From Maniola hyperantus (lineage: Eukaryota > Arthropoda > Insecta > Lepidoptera > Nymphalidae): a stretch of DNA of 64,000 bases. Positions 1-10,125 of the stretch are shown piece by piece. A program made the translations under genes and the position numbers. The stretch covers positions 6,572,001 to 6,636,000 of the forward strand of contig NC_048546.1 of assembly GCF_902806685.2 (NCBI RefSeq), read 5' to 3'. A model generated the notes under the pieces. It was not told the DNA's origin. It did no database searches and was given only the letters and a program-made list of their open reading frames with translations. How positions within the stretch are numbered: position 1 is the stretch's first letter; every line of letters starts with the position of its first letter.

Positions 1-182
1 GTTAACGGTAAAGGAAAAACATCGTAAAGAAAACTACCTACGTGCCTGAGAGTTCTCCATAATGTTCTCAAAGTCTGTCAATCCGTTCTTGGCCGGCCGC
101 GGCGGGGTGGACTATAACCTAAACCCTTTTCATGCTGCTCCTGATCTCAGAAGTGAGCTGGCGATGGGTTGTGATGATCTTC
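1..182 (+). mobile_element. tRNA-derived SINE, 3' part, cut by window edge
   Basis: Body and tail of the SINE family seen many times here: the stretch read as 'gagagttctccataatgttc', then a degraded 'ccaatccg...ttggcc' block and a GGGTTGTGATGATCT tail. The tRNA-like head lies outside the window. The ORF across it is incidental. Confidence 0.75.
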
Positions 183-813
183 TTCCTATCCTTCATCACA
201 CGCCATATTGTAGAGTCGGCACAACATGTATTTTTCTTCCAATCACTTCTGTCATTTATGTCAACGCATTGTACACCGTTGTGATGATGATGAACTATTT
301 TAGTAAGTAATTATAACTCAATATGCTAGTTATCTTTCCGCATCGACTGTTAAATCGATTTATTTGCATTAATAAATTACTAGAATACCTGATCGTGGAC
401 ACTCAGCCTAACTCGTTCAGCGGCCTTACCCCTCGTTTGCATACAAGCTACGATTTGTGTATTGTTAATTAGAGCAACTCAAACAGGTTCCAATAATGTG
501 CCTCGCGCCGAGGAGACAGGTTTGCTACACTTTCTTGTTGTGCCATTATCATTCGATATGTTATTTTTAATAGATTTCGCCGTCGACTTAAATTCTTGTG
601 CATATAATAAAAGAGAAGAGGAATCTTTTTTTATATACTAATAATGGTTGGGTTGATTACAAAAAAAAAAGCTCAAGATCTTCTTCTGCAAATTGGTAAA
701 TCTATTCTATTTAATACTTTGTAATAATGATTTTTGATGTTTTAAATGTTGTTTTGTTGACTTAGTAATCCTATTAGTAGGTAGTATATGTATTTGAACT
801 TTATTTACTATAC
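183..813. other. No gene or repeat recognised
   Basis: AT-rich sequence with short poly-A and TAGGTA tracts. No coding signature, tRNA or recognisable repeat was seen on either strand. Confidence 0.5.
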
Positions 814-1172
814 ACTAGTGATTACTGTGACTTTGCCCGCGTAGATTTAAATCTTTCTTCGTATTCCAAGGGAACTTTTCCATTTTCTGGGATAAAAAGT
901 AGTCTATATCCTCATACGGGATGCAAGCTATCTCTGTACCAAATATAGATGCCCGCGACTTCTCCACGAGAATTAGGTTTTTATAAAATCCCGCAGGAAC
1001 TCTTTGATTTTCCGGGACATTGTAGTAGCCGCCGCCGGGACATATAGGTAGCAGCCACCGCCGCGCCGGGATGAAAACTAGCTCTGTACCAAATTTTTGT
1101 TAAAAGCGACTAAACAGTGGCCCATGGCTAGCAGACAGACAGACATATTTTTCGAACTTATAATATTAGTAA
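814..1172 (-). mobile_element. Two joined Lep1-type Helitron ends
   Basis: Read on the minus strand this is two successive degraded copies of the lepidopteran Lep1-like non-autonomous Helitron. Each carries the 'cgactt/cgtccgcg' terminal block, the 'ttgattttccggga' block and the 'gatgcaagctatctctgtac' block. The outer edge at 814-818 is ACTAG, the complement of a CTAGT Helitron 3' end, and the far end is 'taatattagtaag'. The second copy starts near 948. A small internal GCCGCC expansion sits at 1028-1066. Confidence 0.75.
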
Positions 1173-1186
1173 GAATGGATATAAGC

Positions 1187-1306
1187 CATCATCATCATCA
1201 TGATCAACCCATCGCCTTCTCTCTACTCGCACAGGTCTCTTAGAATGAAAAGCGTCTTGACCATGGTCTATCACGCTGGCCAAGTGCAGATTGGCAGAGA
1301 TTGCAG
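1187..1306 (-). mobile_element. SINE tail fragment, minus strand
   Basis: Begins with a CATCATCATCATCATGATCA tail (the complement of TGATGA) and runs through the 'gaccatggtctatcacgctgg' and 'ccaagtgcagattggcagag' segments of the SINE body. It is truncated before the tRNA-like head. Confidence 0.8.
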
Positions 1307-1323
1307 TAATTTATACCTACGTA

Positions 1324-1392
1324 TCCTTCTCACTCTGAGAGGAGACCCGTGCTCGGTAGTGGGCCGGTAATGGGTTGGTCATGATGATGGTA
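1324..1392 (+). mobile_element. SINE tail fragment, plus strand
   Basis: Last ~70 bp of the same SINE ('ctcactctgagaggagaccc', 'gtgctcggtagtggg', 'gggttggtcatgatgatgg'), facing away from the copy at 1187-1306. The two bracket only ~17 bp. Confidence 0.75.
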
Positions 1393-1875
1393 CGTACATA
1401 GTCGTAAAGTAGCTACTATTTCTATTTGTCGTGGCTGCAAGACAAGGCATGGCTGGCTAAATACCTGTGACATTTAGTTGTACGTAGCTGTAGCGCATAG
1501 GTAGTGTAGTGCCTACATGGATAAGATGAAAGATATAGATTATACAGGCTCGGCGTGCACTGATACAATCGAATCGAATAATTAACTTTGTATGTTAATT
1601 GTGTGTGCGTTGATAAATGTCTCAATAGATTTATTCCAGCAACAATAGAATTAGAACTACAGAGGTACGCGACATTGATTTGTTATCTATATCGTGGCGC
1701 GTACAAAAGACTTCAACGCGTTTCTTGCTCTTTTTCATCGAGCTCGTAATTGTAACGTCATTTAGCTCAACTAAACTATAATGATTTATGGGATCTTCTA
1801 GAGATTTACCACGCCTGTATCTGCATTATATCCGAATGTGCTAGTTAGATACATACAGGTACCGGTGTAAATATT
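1393..1875. other. No gene or repeat recognised
   Basis: AT-rich, no coding or repeat signature beyond short TAGGTA-type tracts. Confidence 0.45.
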
Positions 1876-1978
1876 GCACATCGAACTTTAAAAAGAGGAT
1901 TTATGTTACGTTTCGTCGATCTCAAAGACAGAGGCAACACTCTACGAAACCGTTATCTCTTTCTAAAGTTTGATGTGC
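1876..1978. mobile_element. Small foldback MITE
   Basis: Arms GCACATCGAACTTTAAAAAG and its near-complement ending TTTGATGTGC pair with few mismatches. The centre holds AGACAGAGGCAACACTCTAC, the same inner motif as in the element at 9204-9365, so the two are probably one family. Confidence 0.6.
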
Positions 1979-3242
1979 AGTTTACTTTATTCGATTGAGA
2001 TAATATTTTAAATTCTCGCAAATATTTTTTTAAAGTAAATATATCCTCATTTTATTTCCTGTCTTGCGATTGAAAACAGCGTTAAATCTTTTTACCACAA
2101 TATCATATTATAACTTTATAAGCTAGATACAACGATAAACACAGAATATAGTTTATTTTGATTGGCGCTGTTGCCTTAGGAGACATTTTGTTATCTAACT
2201 CAAAGTCAACGCAAGTAATGTGCAAATTTACGCAGCGCTTTGAATGAAAGCCTATCAACGCAAGAGTGAAATAAGACTTGAGATAGAGTCTAAAATTGAC
2301 ACAAAGAAAAGTTTATGCAAACCTTAATTATTGAAGTTTTATTAACGCCGTTTTGGCATTTTTCAAGTTTTTTTTCACATTTTATTTAAGTACCTTCTCA
2401 TGTCAGAGTTTGGTTGCTTAGATTTTTGCTAACCTTTTAACGCTCTTTAGCACAGCTTTTTTATATCTTATCTTACTTCTTACTTAATGATGTATAAATG
2501 TGAAAGTTTTCATCGATTTTTGTTATAATCCTTCATGCCACAATGACTAAACTGATTTGACTGAAAGGAATGAAAATAGCTTATTGTACGTACACTTTTT
2601 GATTGTAAATTTTTGAATTTATAAAATAAGTGATGTATGTAATAGTGATCATTAATTACATAAGCTTAAAAGTAAAGCTCCGAGGGTTCTGGTCTGAGGA
2701 GAAACCCACATCAAACTCATATAGTGTATAGCACGTATGCATTCTTTGAAGAAAATAGAGAGTACAATGTTTTTTAAAGTTTCACAGGCACAGATATCGA
2801 TAGTGCCTTGAATAAAGTCTACACTCGCGCGATACGTGGCCCGTCGTAAATTCATCCAATACCTACCGCGCGGCGGGTCGGGCTCCATGCTCTCCACGAC
2901 ACATTTTATTGTCAAAACCCATACCAAGAGGCCTTTCCTGATAACTTTATTGTTATTTACATCACTGAATTATCATTCCGATATCCGTTGTTTTACATTC
3001 GTATAATGTCGTGTTAGCCCGGCTTTGTATCTAAATTGCTTAATTGGAAAGCCACGGAGAGGGAACGAGATATGAATATGTACTATCGAGGTTACAATTG
3101 AATTTCCTTCATTTGTATGAATTTATAATGCAGAGATACAAGGAAAGGCAATTAAGATGCAACCATTACTTTTATTTATTGTATGACGACGGTTCACTCT
3201 TTGAGATGTGTCACTACCATTGTTAAATCCTACATTCTTAAA
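1979..3242. other. Mostly unannotated; single-copy-looking block 2650-2930
   Basis: 1979-2650 is AT-rich with nothing recognised. 2650-2930 is more complex and GC-richer, with a CGCGCGATACGTGGCCCG segment. A 91-codon minus-strand frame at 2652-2927 has no recognisable domain and I do not call it a gene. The block could be conserved non-coding DNA. Confidence 0.35.
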
Positions 3243-3432
3243 ATACTATAAACGCGAAAGTGTCTGTCTATTAGCTTTTTAGAGCCCATCTGTTTCAAAT
3301 TTAATTGCGTTTATCATCTAAATGGTGCAGAGATAGCTTACAGCTTACTTTTATCCCAGAAAATCAAAAAGTTCCCACGGGATTTTAAAGAACCTAAATC
3401 CACGCAGACGAAAGTCGCGGTCATCATCTACT
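3243..3432 (+). mobile_element. Lep1-type Helitron copy
   Basis: Carries the family's 'gcgaaagtgtctgtctatta' start, the 'ggtgcagagatagcttacag' middle, 'cccacgggatttta' and the 'cctaaatccacgcagacgaa' end ending CATCATCTACTTT (a mutated CTAGT). The order gives plus orientation. Confidence 0.8.
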
Positions 3433-3599
3433 TTAACAATAAAATAAGTAGATGTGTACAGTATAAAGCTGTTATTTACAAGCAGTAAAGTAAATATCGT
3501 TATATACTTGTATATTATATTCACAATGGTAATGATTCTGAGCACAACTAAATTTTAGAGTAGGTATTCGCATCGTCTTACTAATGCAATATGAAAAGG

Positions 3600-3790
3600 A
3601 CACACACAGCTTGACAGTTTTAAATTTAATTTAGAGCTGTCAAACCTCGAGACTTTAGCTGCCAGACGCGAGCCTATTGTCACTATAATTTACGTAAAAT
3701 TCATGTTCCGTCCCTTTTTAGCAATATTAAAAAGAAAAAGATGCAGATCCTCTAAACTTAGTTTAGAGAAAGACAACAGAATCGGCGCCA
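3600..3790. mobile_element. Probable MITE fragment with small palindrome
   Basis: Contains TTGACAGTTTTAAATTTAAT, a 'cctttttagcaatattaaaa' block and a perfect CTCTAAACTTAGTTTAGAG palindrome at 3750-3768. The style resembles lepidopteran MITEs, but the boundaries are not clear. Confidence 0.35.
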
Positions 3791-4222
3791 TTATACATCC
3801 AAAATTCAAATAGCTTTCGTTCACGGACCGACCTGTGGCTCTTATGATTGTCATAGGACTTTACCATATCGGTTCAACCATCATATAAAAAATTATCAAT
3901 TACAATGTGATTGTGCACGTGCGAGTGTACCTACGTGATTCCACGTAGCTTCGCGACACGAGCGAGCTCAATATAAATATATGGACACTATCAAATAGCG
4001 ATAAAAGATGAGTCGATTACCGGCTTAGGCCGACTATTGGGGTGAATGGCGCAGAGCACGGACGGTGGGTGTCCAGCCGCGCCTTTTAAGGCAACAGCTC
4101 GCGTCAATCTGCTCGCTTAATACAATACTTTATTCAACAAATAATAAAGGCCCGCGACTTTACTTCACACAACACCAAGACACAATCTTTCCATACTTTG
4201 TGCTATTTTACCTAGCTAATTT
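3791..4222. other. Single-copy-looking block with paired ACGTG motifs
   Basis: Non-repetitive and fairly complex. It holds a GCACGTGC E-box near 3914 and CTACGTG-attc-CACGTAG at 3931-3948, an inverted pair of ACGTG cores. There is no convincing ORF. It could be regulatory DNA. Confidence 0.3.
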
Positions 4223-4368
4223 CGAAGGGTCGGGGGTCCGACCCCGGGCATGCACCTCTAACTTTTCGAAATTATCCATCCATAATGTTCTCAAGGGTAT
4301 GTGATTGTGAAGTCTGCTAATCTGCACTTGGCCAGCGTGGTAGACTATAGCCAAACTCTTTCATATTA
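4223..4368 (+). mobile_element. SINE fragment with B-box region
   Basis: A degraded B-box ('gggggtccgaccccgggca') is followed by 'gcacctctaacttttcg', then a deletion directly into 'ataatgttctcaag' and 'cacttggccagcgtggtaga'. It is an internally deleted SINE copy. Confidence 0.75.
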
Positions 4369-5177
4369 TGTCATTCTGACAGGAAAAACTGACTTATTGA
4401 AATATCTCTAGTGTTTATCTAAGTAGGTAGTTATGCTGTTTTGTACATACAAACATACACAAATATAAAAGTTACGTATGCACAAAAGGATTTAACTTTA
4501 TAACCAATGCACAAGCATGACCGCCTTATCTCTTTTATTATATTATATTAAAATATTCAACAATGACCGGATTGTGTCGTGAAAGAAGATATGCTGTGCC
4601 GTGTTCGCCTTTTGCACACATTCCCATTTAGGTTTCATTGCTGTGCCTCAGACCGCAGTAACTTTGTAATTTTAAAACCCAAATTCTCACTTGCACTCAA
4701 GCAAATGGGCAAAAGCCCGGCGTTGAATAAGACTTTACGAATTTTTAAATGCAAATAAAGTCTTAATAAACCCTGTTTATGGTAGTCTTGTAATTTTATT
4801 TGCACGCACGATAAGGTCCATGGCGCACGATTAGCTAATAAGGAACCGATGCTCGCTCCTAACGATCTATATATTGGCAATAATATTCGGCGTCAGATGG
4901 AAGAATAGAATCACGTAAAGCCTGTTTCACATGGGGGCAGGGCAGGAAGCCCTTGCACTTCATACGCGCTTTACATTACAAATGTATTACTCGGATTACT
5001 CTATTATATATTTATTGTTCTCGATCTAAAACTAAGCCAATTATCGATTTATTTTTTCATTATTTATGCTCGACATTAATAAATATTAAGTTATAATAAT
5101 ATTTATTAAGTGAAATTATATTTATTTTGCAGGGTTATAAGTTTATGGCCTCAACTTCGTGCGTAAATAAACCATGT
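4369..5177. other. No gene or repeat recognised
   Basis: Ordinary AT-rich DNA. An 81-codon minus-strand frame at 4635-4880 has no motif and is not supported as a gene. Confidence 0.4.
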
Positions 5178-5400
5178 AAAAAAACCGGCCAAGTGCGAGT
5201 CAGGCTCGCGCAACGAGGGTTCTGCAATACAGTCGTATTTTTTTGACATTTTGCATGATAATTCATAAACTATGATGCATAAAAATAAATAAAAGTCTGT
5301 TTTAGAATGCATAGGTGAAGACCTTTCATATGATACCCCACTTGATATAGTTATCTTACTTCTAAAATTTAGATTGTAAAAGAAGCATAGTGATATACCT
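5178..5400 (+). mobile_element. GGCCAAGTGCGAGTC-family repeat, 3' truncated
   Basis: Starts AAAAAACCGGCCAAGTGCGA and follows the same block order as the longer copy at 20266-20639: the 'cgcgcaacgagggttc' block, 'cataaaaataaataaaagtc' and 'atatgataccccactt'. This is a very widespread lepidopteran repeat; I do not assign it to a superfamily. Confidence 0.7.
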
Positions 5401-5768
5401 AGGTACCTACCTATGTTTTCCTTTTTCCTGGGACAACACTTTTACAATAGTTATTTCTTAACTTTACAGCGGATTAATGTCAATAAAGAGTCTTAAAGTG
5501 TAAAATATAATATACATTCCAATGTGATTATGTAAAATCTTTATTAAATGAAAATGTTAAATATATTTCAGATAATTGGAGGTAAATTCAATAAAAACTG
5601 CACTTAATTGATTTGATTTCAGGACGATAAAAACATGCAAATTAAATCCTTTTGCGGCTTTGTTCCCTTAATTAGGTTAATTACCTAAATAATATTCATA
5701 ATCTTATCATAGTTCATTAACGATTATTTATATTTCGTATTCAAAGCTTTTGAAATTACTGACTAGCT
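5401..5768. other. No gene or repeat recognised
   Basis: AT-rich sequence with nothing supported on either strand. Confidence 0.45.
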
Positions 5769-6085
5769 CAGCTGAGAATAAATAGTGGTTACGACGTTCG
5801 CCTCCTATTCGGAGGTCGGGGGTTCGATCCCGGGCACGCACCTCTAACTTTTTGGAGTTACTTATGTGTGTTTTAAGTATTTAAATATCACTTGATTTAA
5901 ACGGTGAAGGAAAATATCGTGAGGACACCAATATGCCTGATAGTTCTCCATAATGTTCTCAAAGGTGTGTGAAGTCTGCCAATCCGCACTTGGCCAGCGT
6001 GGTAGGCTATGGCCAAAACCCTTCTCATTCTGAGAAGAGACCCGTGCTCTGTAGTGACCTGGTAATGGGTTGATCATGATGATGA
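5769..6085 (+). mobile_element. Near full-length tRNA-derived SINE
   Basis: A tRNA-like head with a degraded A-box ('atagtggttacgacgttc') and a good B-box (GGGTTCGATCCCGGG at about 5819-5833) is followed by the conserved body and a GGGTTGATCATGATGATGAC tail. The tail matches the end of the RTE LINEs in the window. Confidence 0.88.
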
Positions 6086-6256
6086 CTAGCTGATACTCAC
6101 AACTTCGTCCGTGTGGATTTTTAGGCCTCTGTTACTCTCCAGGTTTTTAACTATACCCTTACAAAAAATCATAATTATTGATCTGTTGCTACTGAGCGCC
6201 ACAAACGGTGCGGCGTGATTGAAGCACAAACCAACCAACAATCAGACTCGCATTTC
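6084..6256 (-). mobile_element. Lep1-type Helitron copy
   Basis: Begins ACTAGCTGATACTCACAACT (the complement of the CTAGT end), with 'cttcgtccgtgtggattt' and 'gttactctccaggtttttaa' blocks. It abuts the SINE tail directly, so one element inserted at the other's edge. Confidence 0.75.
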
Positions 6257-6438
6257 TATAATATAAAAATGAATCACTAAATGTGTTGGTCATCGCAAAT
6301 CTCGAGAACAGCTAAACCGATTTCGCTAATTCTTTTTTTATAATATTCCTTGAAGTACGAGGATGGTTCTTACGGAGAGAAAAATTTTAAAAATTTGAAT
6401 CGACTGTTAGGCGGAACGAAGTTCGCCAGGGCAGCTAG
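6257..6438 (+). mobile_element. Helitron-like element with GGCGGAAC hairpin
   Basis: Runs from 'tataaaaatgaatcac' through 'cgagaacagctaaaccgatt' to an imperfect hairpin GGCGGAAC-gaa-GTTCGCC at 6410-6427, then AGGGCAG and CTAG followed by T. A hairpin shortly before CTAG|T is the diagnostic Helitron 3' end. A second copy is at 19857-20028. Confidence 0.82.
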
Positions 6439-7891
6439 TATAATATAGATAAAGTGATTTAGGTACACTATAAGTGTTAGTAACTCTTTTTTCTTAAAAA
6501 AATACAAAAAAACCAACTTCATTTTGATTCTAAAATTCGCAGTCTTTAGAAGTTTTGTGTCCGAAGAATGCGCCTACGTCACTATACGAGTCTTTGTAAA
6601 TGCGATCTATTTAGACTTGGATATCGTCGCAACGAGAATAATGTTATCCCGGCGCACCTTAGCCCGTGTCACTCACAAGGGCGTGTCGGAGATAAAGTTT
6701 ACATATTCTGTATGCATTATGCAAATTGAAGTTTTATGTTAAGCAAGTTGGGGAGGGACGGGTAGTGCATTCGTACGACATTTCGCTTGGCCACTGAGGT
6801 TCTTTGTCCATGACTTTGGAAAACTAAGGAAATGCCTTTAACTTCTTACAAGATTTTTAACCATAATATACAAATAAAAAATGTTGAAAGATCATTGTTG
6901 AACAAGGACATATAGGTTTCAAGTGTGGGTTTCCGTATTTCTCAGTCATGTGCAGCTTATATCCAATGATTGGCATCCTGCCATAGATCAAGCTTGCGCT
7001 CAAGTGGCAAAGTTACCATACTATAGCCAAGATGGTCCCAAGGCACCAAGATTAGCATTCGAAGGGATAATCCAAACATTTATTTTTGACTCTCACTTTT
7101 CATATTCAGGATATTTTTTAAATCTTTAAATGCCTAAGAACAGTCTCTGCTACTCGTTTTATACCGTCAGTCCTATGTGTCGAAAAAAATATACCAATAA
7201 GTAAGTATTTAGACAAAAAGCCAGTGTGAGCTTCTCTAATAGTTTTCCAATGCAAATGCCAAATTAAATGTAAAACCTTATATTTTTAGCTAATCTTAAA
7301 ACTGTTAAATATCGTGAAATAATTTGTTACATAATAAAATTGATCGCTTTGGAGAAATAGCGTTAGCGAACGCAATTACGCATAATTCAGGAACAAGTCG
7401 GCCTTTCAAATTGTCATAAATAGTCTGAGGTGTCAAACATAATTTTATAACAGGTACGGAATGAGCTTGTTGGTCGGTAAGCCGTCGGCGACTGGCCAAC
7501 GTGCCACTTTATGGTTCAAAATGACCCCAGGTCGCGGAAATTCATTTGCATTGATCGACAAAAGGGTAACTGACGTTAAATTACTTCTCGATGGCATTAT
7601 AAAATTAATCTTGTTTGAAAATAAAAAACTTAGTATAGATACTTGTTCATGACATTGTCCCAGTATTTCTTATCGATGAAGATAAGCGTGTATAGTTCGT
7701 TTGTTCTTTATGTGGTGATAAAGTTCAAGGTTGATAAAGTACATATTATAATATCTTATTTAACCTAAGCTTTCAAATTCATGGGTGGGTAATTGGATAT
7801 AGTTTTGTTATGTAATATTCGTGTTAGTATTTTATTCGATTAGGAACGTATTAAAAACACTGCAGCTTTGATTATGACATCGTCATAACTC
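6439..7891. other. Unique DNA with octamer motifs; no gene
   Basis: Two blocks, 6524-6742 and 7300-7640, are compositionally complex and match no repeat here. Each contains a perfect POU octamer (ATGCAAAT at 6719-6726; ATTTGCAT at 7544-7551). Overlapping ORFs of 60-72 codons on both strands have no domains. I infer possible conserved non-coding DNA. Confidence 0.3.
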
Positions 7892-8105
7892 ATAACCTAT
7901 CATCGGTACCTACACTACTGAGCACGGGTCTCTCTTCAGAATGAGAAGGGTTTAGAGTTTGGACCATAATATAGTCCACAACGATGGCCAAGTGTGGATT
8001 GGTAGACTTCACACACCTTTTTGAGAGCATATGGACACAGAATATATATGGATAACTCACAGGCATATAGGTATTGTCACAATGTTTGCCTTCACCGTTA
8101 TAAGC
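7892..8105 (-). mobile_element. SINE copy, 3' two thirds
   Basis: Minus-strand reading gives the body and tail of the SINE: 'gagcacgggtctctcttcag', 'ggccaagtgtggattggtag', 'caatgtttgccttcaccg'. The TGATGA tail is reduced. Confidence 0.75.
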
Positions 8106-8123
8106 TAGTGATATAGAGAGAGA

Positions 8124-8591
8124 GAGCCAGCGCGTGCTAGACCTTCGTTATTTTATAAAAGCTGAAAGTTTCTCTGCGTTTGTTTGGATCTTGGTGGCTT
8201 TGGGAGATAACAGGTAATAAAGGTGTAAAAAATCTTACGTCAAAGTATAAAGTAATTTTTTTTATATTTTCTTCTGAATAGTATTAGAAAGCAAGTCGTG
8301 CTCTCCCTCTACCAGAAACCCTTAAACTTTAAGAGTGTCTGGAAGGGGTTTGCCCTGATACTAAGTGTCTGGCAATGCATGACGTGATGTCTAATAATAT
8401 TCTAAATATAATATAAAAAATTAGACTTTAACATTGACTTAAGATTTTTTACGCCTTTATTACCTTTTATCTCCCAAAGCCACCATGATCCAAACAAACA
8501 TCCAAACAAACGTTCCTCCCAGTGTTGGGGACAATACGCAGAGAAACTTTCAGCTTCTTTAAAATAACGAAGGTCTGGCACGCGCTGGCTC
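8124..8591. mobile_element. MITE with GAGCCAGCGCGTGC terminal repeats
   Basis: Left end GAGCCAGCGCGTGCTAGACC and right end GGTCTGGCACGCGCTGGCTC are inverted repeats. The pairing continues through 'ttcgttattttataaaagct' and 'gaaagtttctctgcg' with indels. Related copies lie at 36767-37137 (complete) and 45820-45894 (one end). The inside has no coding capacity apart from chance ORFs. Confidence 0.82.
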
Positions 8592-8617
8592 TTAGTCCAA
8601 TATTTGATTGTTTTACT

Positions 8618-8712
8618 TTCTAAACGCACATAACTCCAAAAAGTTATGGATGCATTACCCGGGATCGTACCCCAATCCTGCCTAATAGGAGGCCGACGCC
8701 GATTTCTAGGCT
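8618..8712 (-). mobile_element. SINE head remnant
   Basis: Minus-strand remnant with a damaged B-box ('acccgggatcgtacccc') and the adjacent 'aactccaaaaagttatg' segment. Confidence 0.6.
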
Positions 8713-9203
8713 TTGTATTATTATTTTAGCAAGTACAATAGAATTAGGCAAGATTTAGAGGAGAAAATTTACAATTAAACACATCATTTCTTATCCTTAG
8801 TATTTACAATGAGGGTGACTGGTCTCATTAATTTGAGCTATGAATCAGTTCAGCGACACGGGGCGAAAAGCCAACTAATAAGTACCTACCTAAGTAAGTA
8901 CCTATTCTTATCACAAATCTAAGCGTGATTTGTTTAATAAATTACTCGTAATTTAATCTTAAGCTAAACTAAGATAGAAATGAATGTTATTGCAAGATAA
9001 AATAACGTCGCAAATAAAACTATTTCTATTTCTGTTGTTATCTTTGCCTTATTACGGTAACAATCTGCTTACCTAATCAATAGCTAGTTAGTGCATGTCT
9101 AGACTCTAGACTCCCAATTTATAGACGTAATAGACGAATAGGGTAGCAAATAATTTACTTTAAATATTAACAAGTACGAATATCTTCGTGTACAAAGGGC
9201 CAA
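8713..9203. other. No gene recognised
   Basis: AT-rich DNA with TACCTAC tracts and no supported coding or RNA feature. Confidence 0.45.
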
Positions 9204-9365
9204 GCAGAAAGTAATGTACATCGGCCTTTAGAATACCATTTCGACTTTGTAGAACGTTGTCTCTGTCACTCATACCTATAAGACGTTTTGTCGGTGTCAA
9301 TGACAGAGACAATGCTCTACAAATACGCTATCTCCTTCTTATGATCAATGTACATTATTTTCTGC
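9204..9365. mobile_element. Nested-palindrome MITE
   Basis: Outer arms are GCAGAAAGTAATGTACAT and a near-complement ending TACATTATTTTCTGC. An inner inverted pair, GTAGAACGTTGTCTCTGTCA and TGACAGAGACAATGCTCTAC, lies within them. The whole would fold into one long imperfect hairpin. It shares the inner motif with 1876-1978. Confidence 0.7.
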
Positions 9366-9533
9366 CGCGTACTGTACGATAGTTTTAACACCGGGCGATC
9401 AATGATTTTTCGACTACATCGATAATATGCTAAACCTAATTTAGATTTTTTATTTTGACGGCTAAATTAGGATTCAAACTCATTATCGGCTACTTTATTG
9501 AACACCGTCAAATTAAATTTACCTATTATTTAT

Positions 9534-10033
9534 NNNNNNNNNNNNNNNNNNNNNNNNNNNNNNNNNNNNNNNNNNNNNNNNNNNNNNNNNNNNNNNNNNN
9601 NNNNNNNNNNNNNNNNNNNNNNNNNNNNNNNNNNNNNNNNNNNNNNNNNNNNNNNNNNNNNNNNNNNNNNNNNNNNNNNNNNNNNNNNNNNNNNNNNNNN
9701 NNNNNNNNNNNNNNNNNNNNNNNNNNNNNNNNNNNNNNNNNNNNNNNNNNNNNNNNNNNNNNNNNNNNNNNNNNNNNNNNNNNNNNNNNNNNNNNNNNNN
9801 NNNNNNNNNNNNNNNNNNNNNNNNNNNNNNNNNNNNNNNNNNNNNNNNNNNNNNNNNNNNNNNNNNNNNNNNNNNNNNNNNNNNNNNNNNNNNNNNNNNN
9901 NNNNNNNNNNNNNNNNNNNNNNNNNNNNNNNNNNNNNNNNNNNNNNNNNNNNNNNNNNNNNNNNNNNNNNNNNNNNNNNNNNNNNNNNNNNNNNNNNNNN
10001 NNNNNNNNNNNNNNNNNNNNNNNNNNNNNNNNN
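9534..10033. other. Assembly gap (500 N)
   Basis: Exactly 500 unknown bases, a conventional placeholder size, so the true distance is unknown. ORFs reported across it are artefacts. The right flank is already inside a tandem repeat while the left flank (to 9533) is not, so the array's left boundary is hidden here. Confidence 0.98.
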
Positions 10034-10125
10034 TTCTTGGCAAAAGATGATCAGGATCTGAAGGTCTATTTGATGACTTGAAAAAAAATTCAAAATGGCG
10101 GAATTTATTTTTTCCGCCGACTCAC

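Noticed and set aside
5819..5833. tRNA gene suggested by a perfect B-box
   Set aside because: A-box is degraded, there is no acceptor-stem pairing, and the segment continues into a dispersed SINE body.
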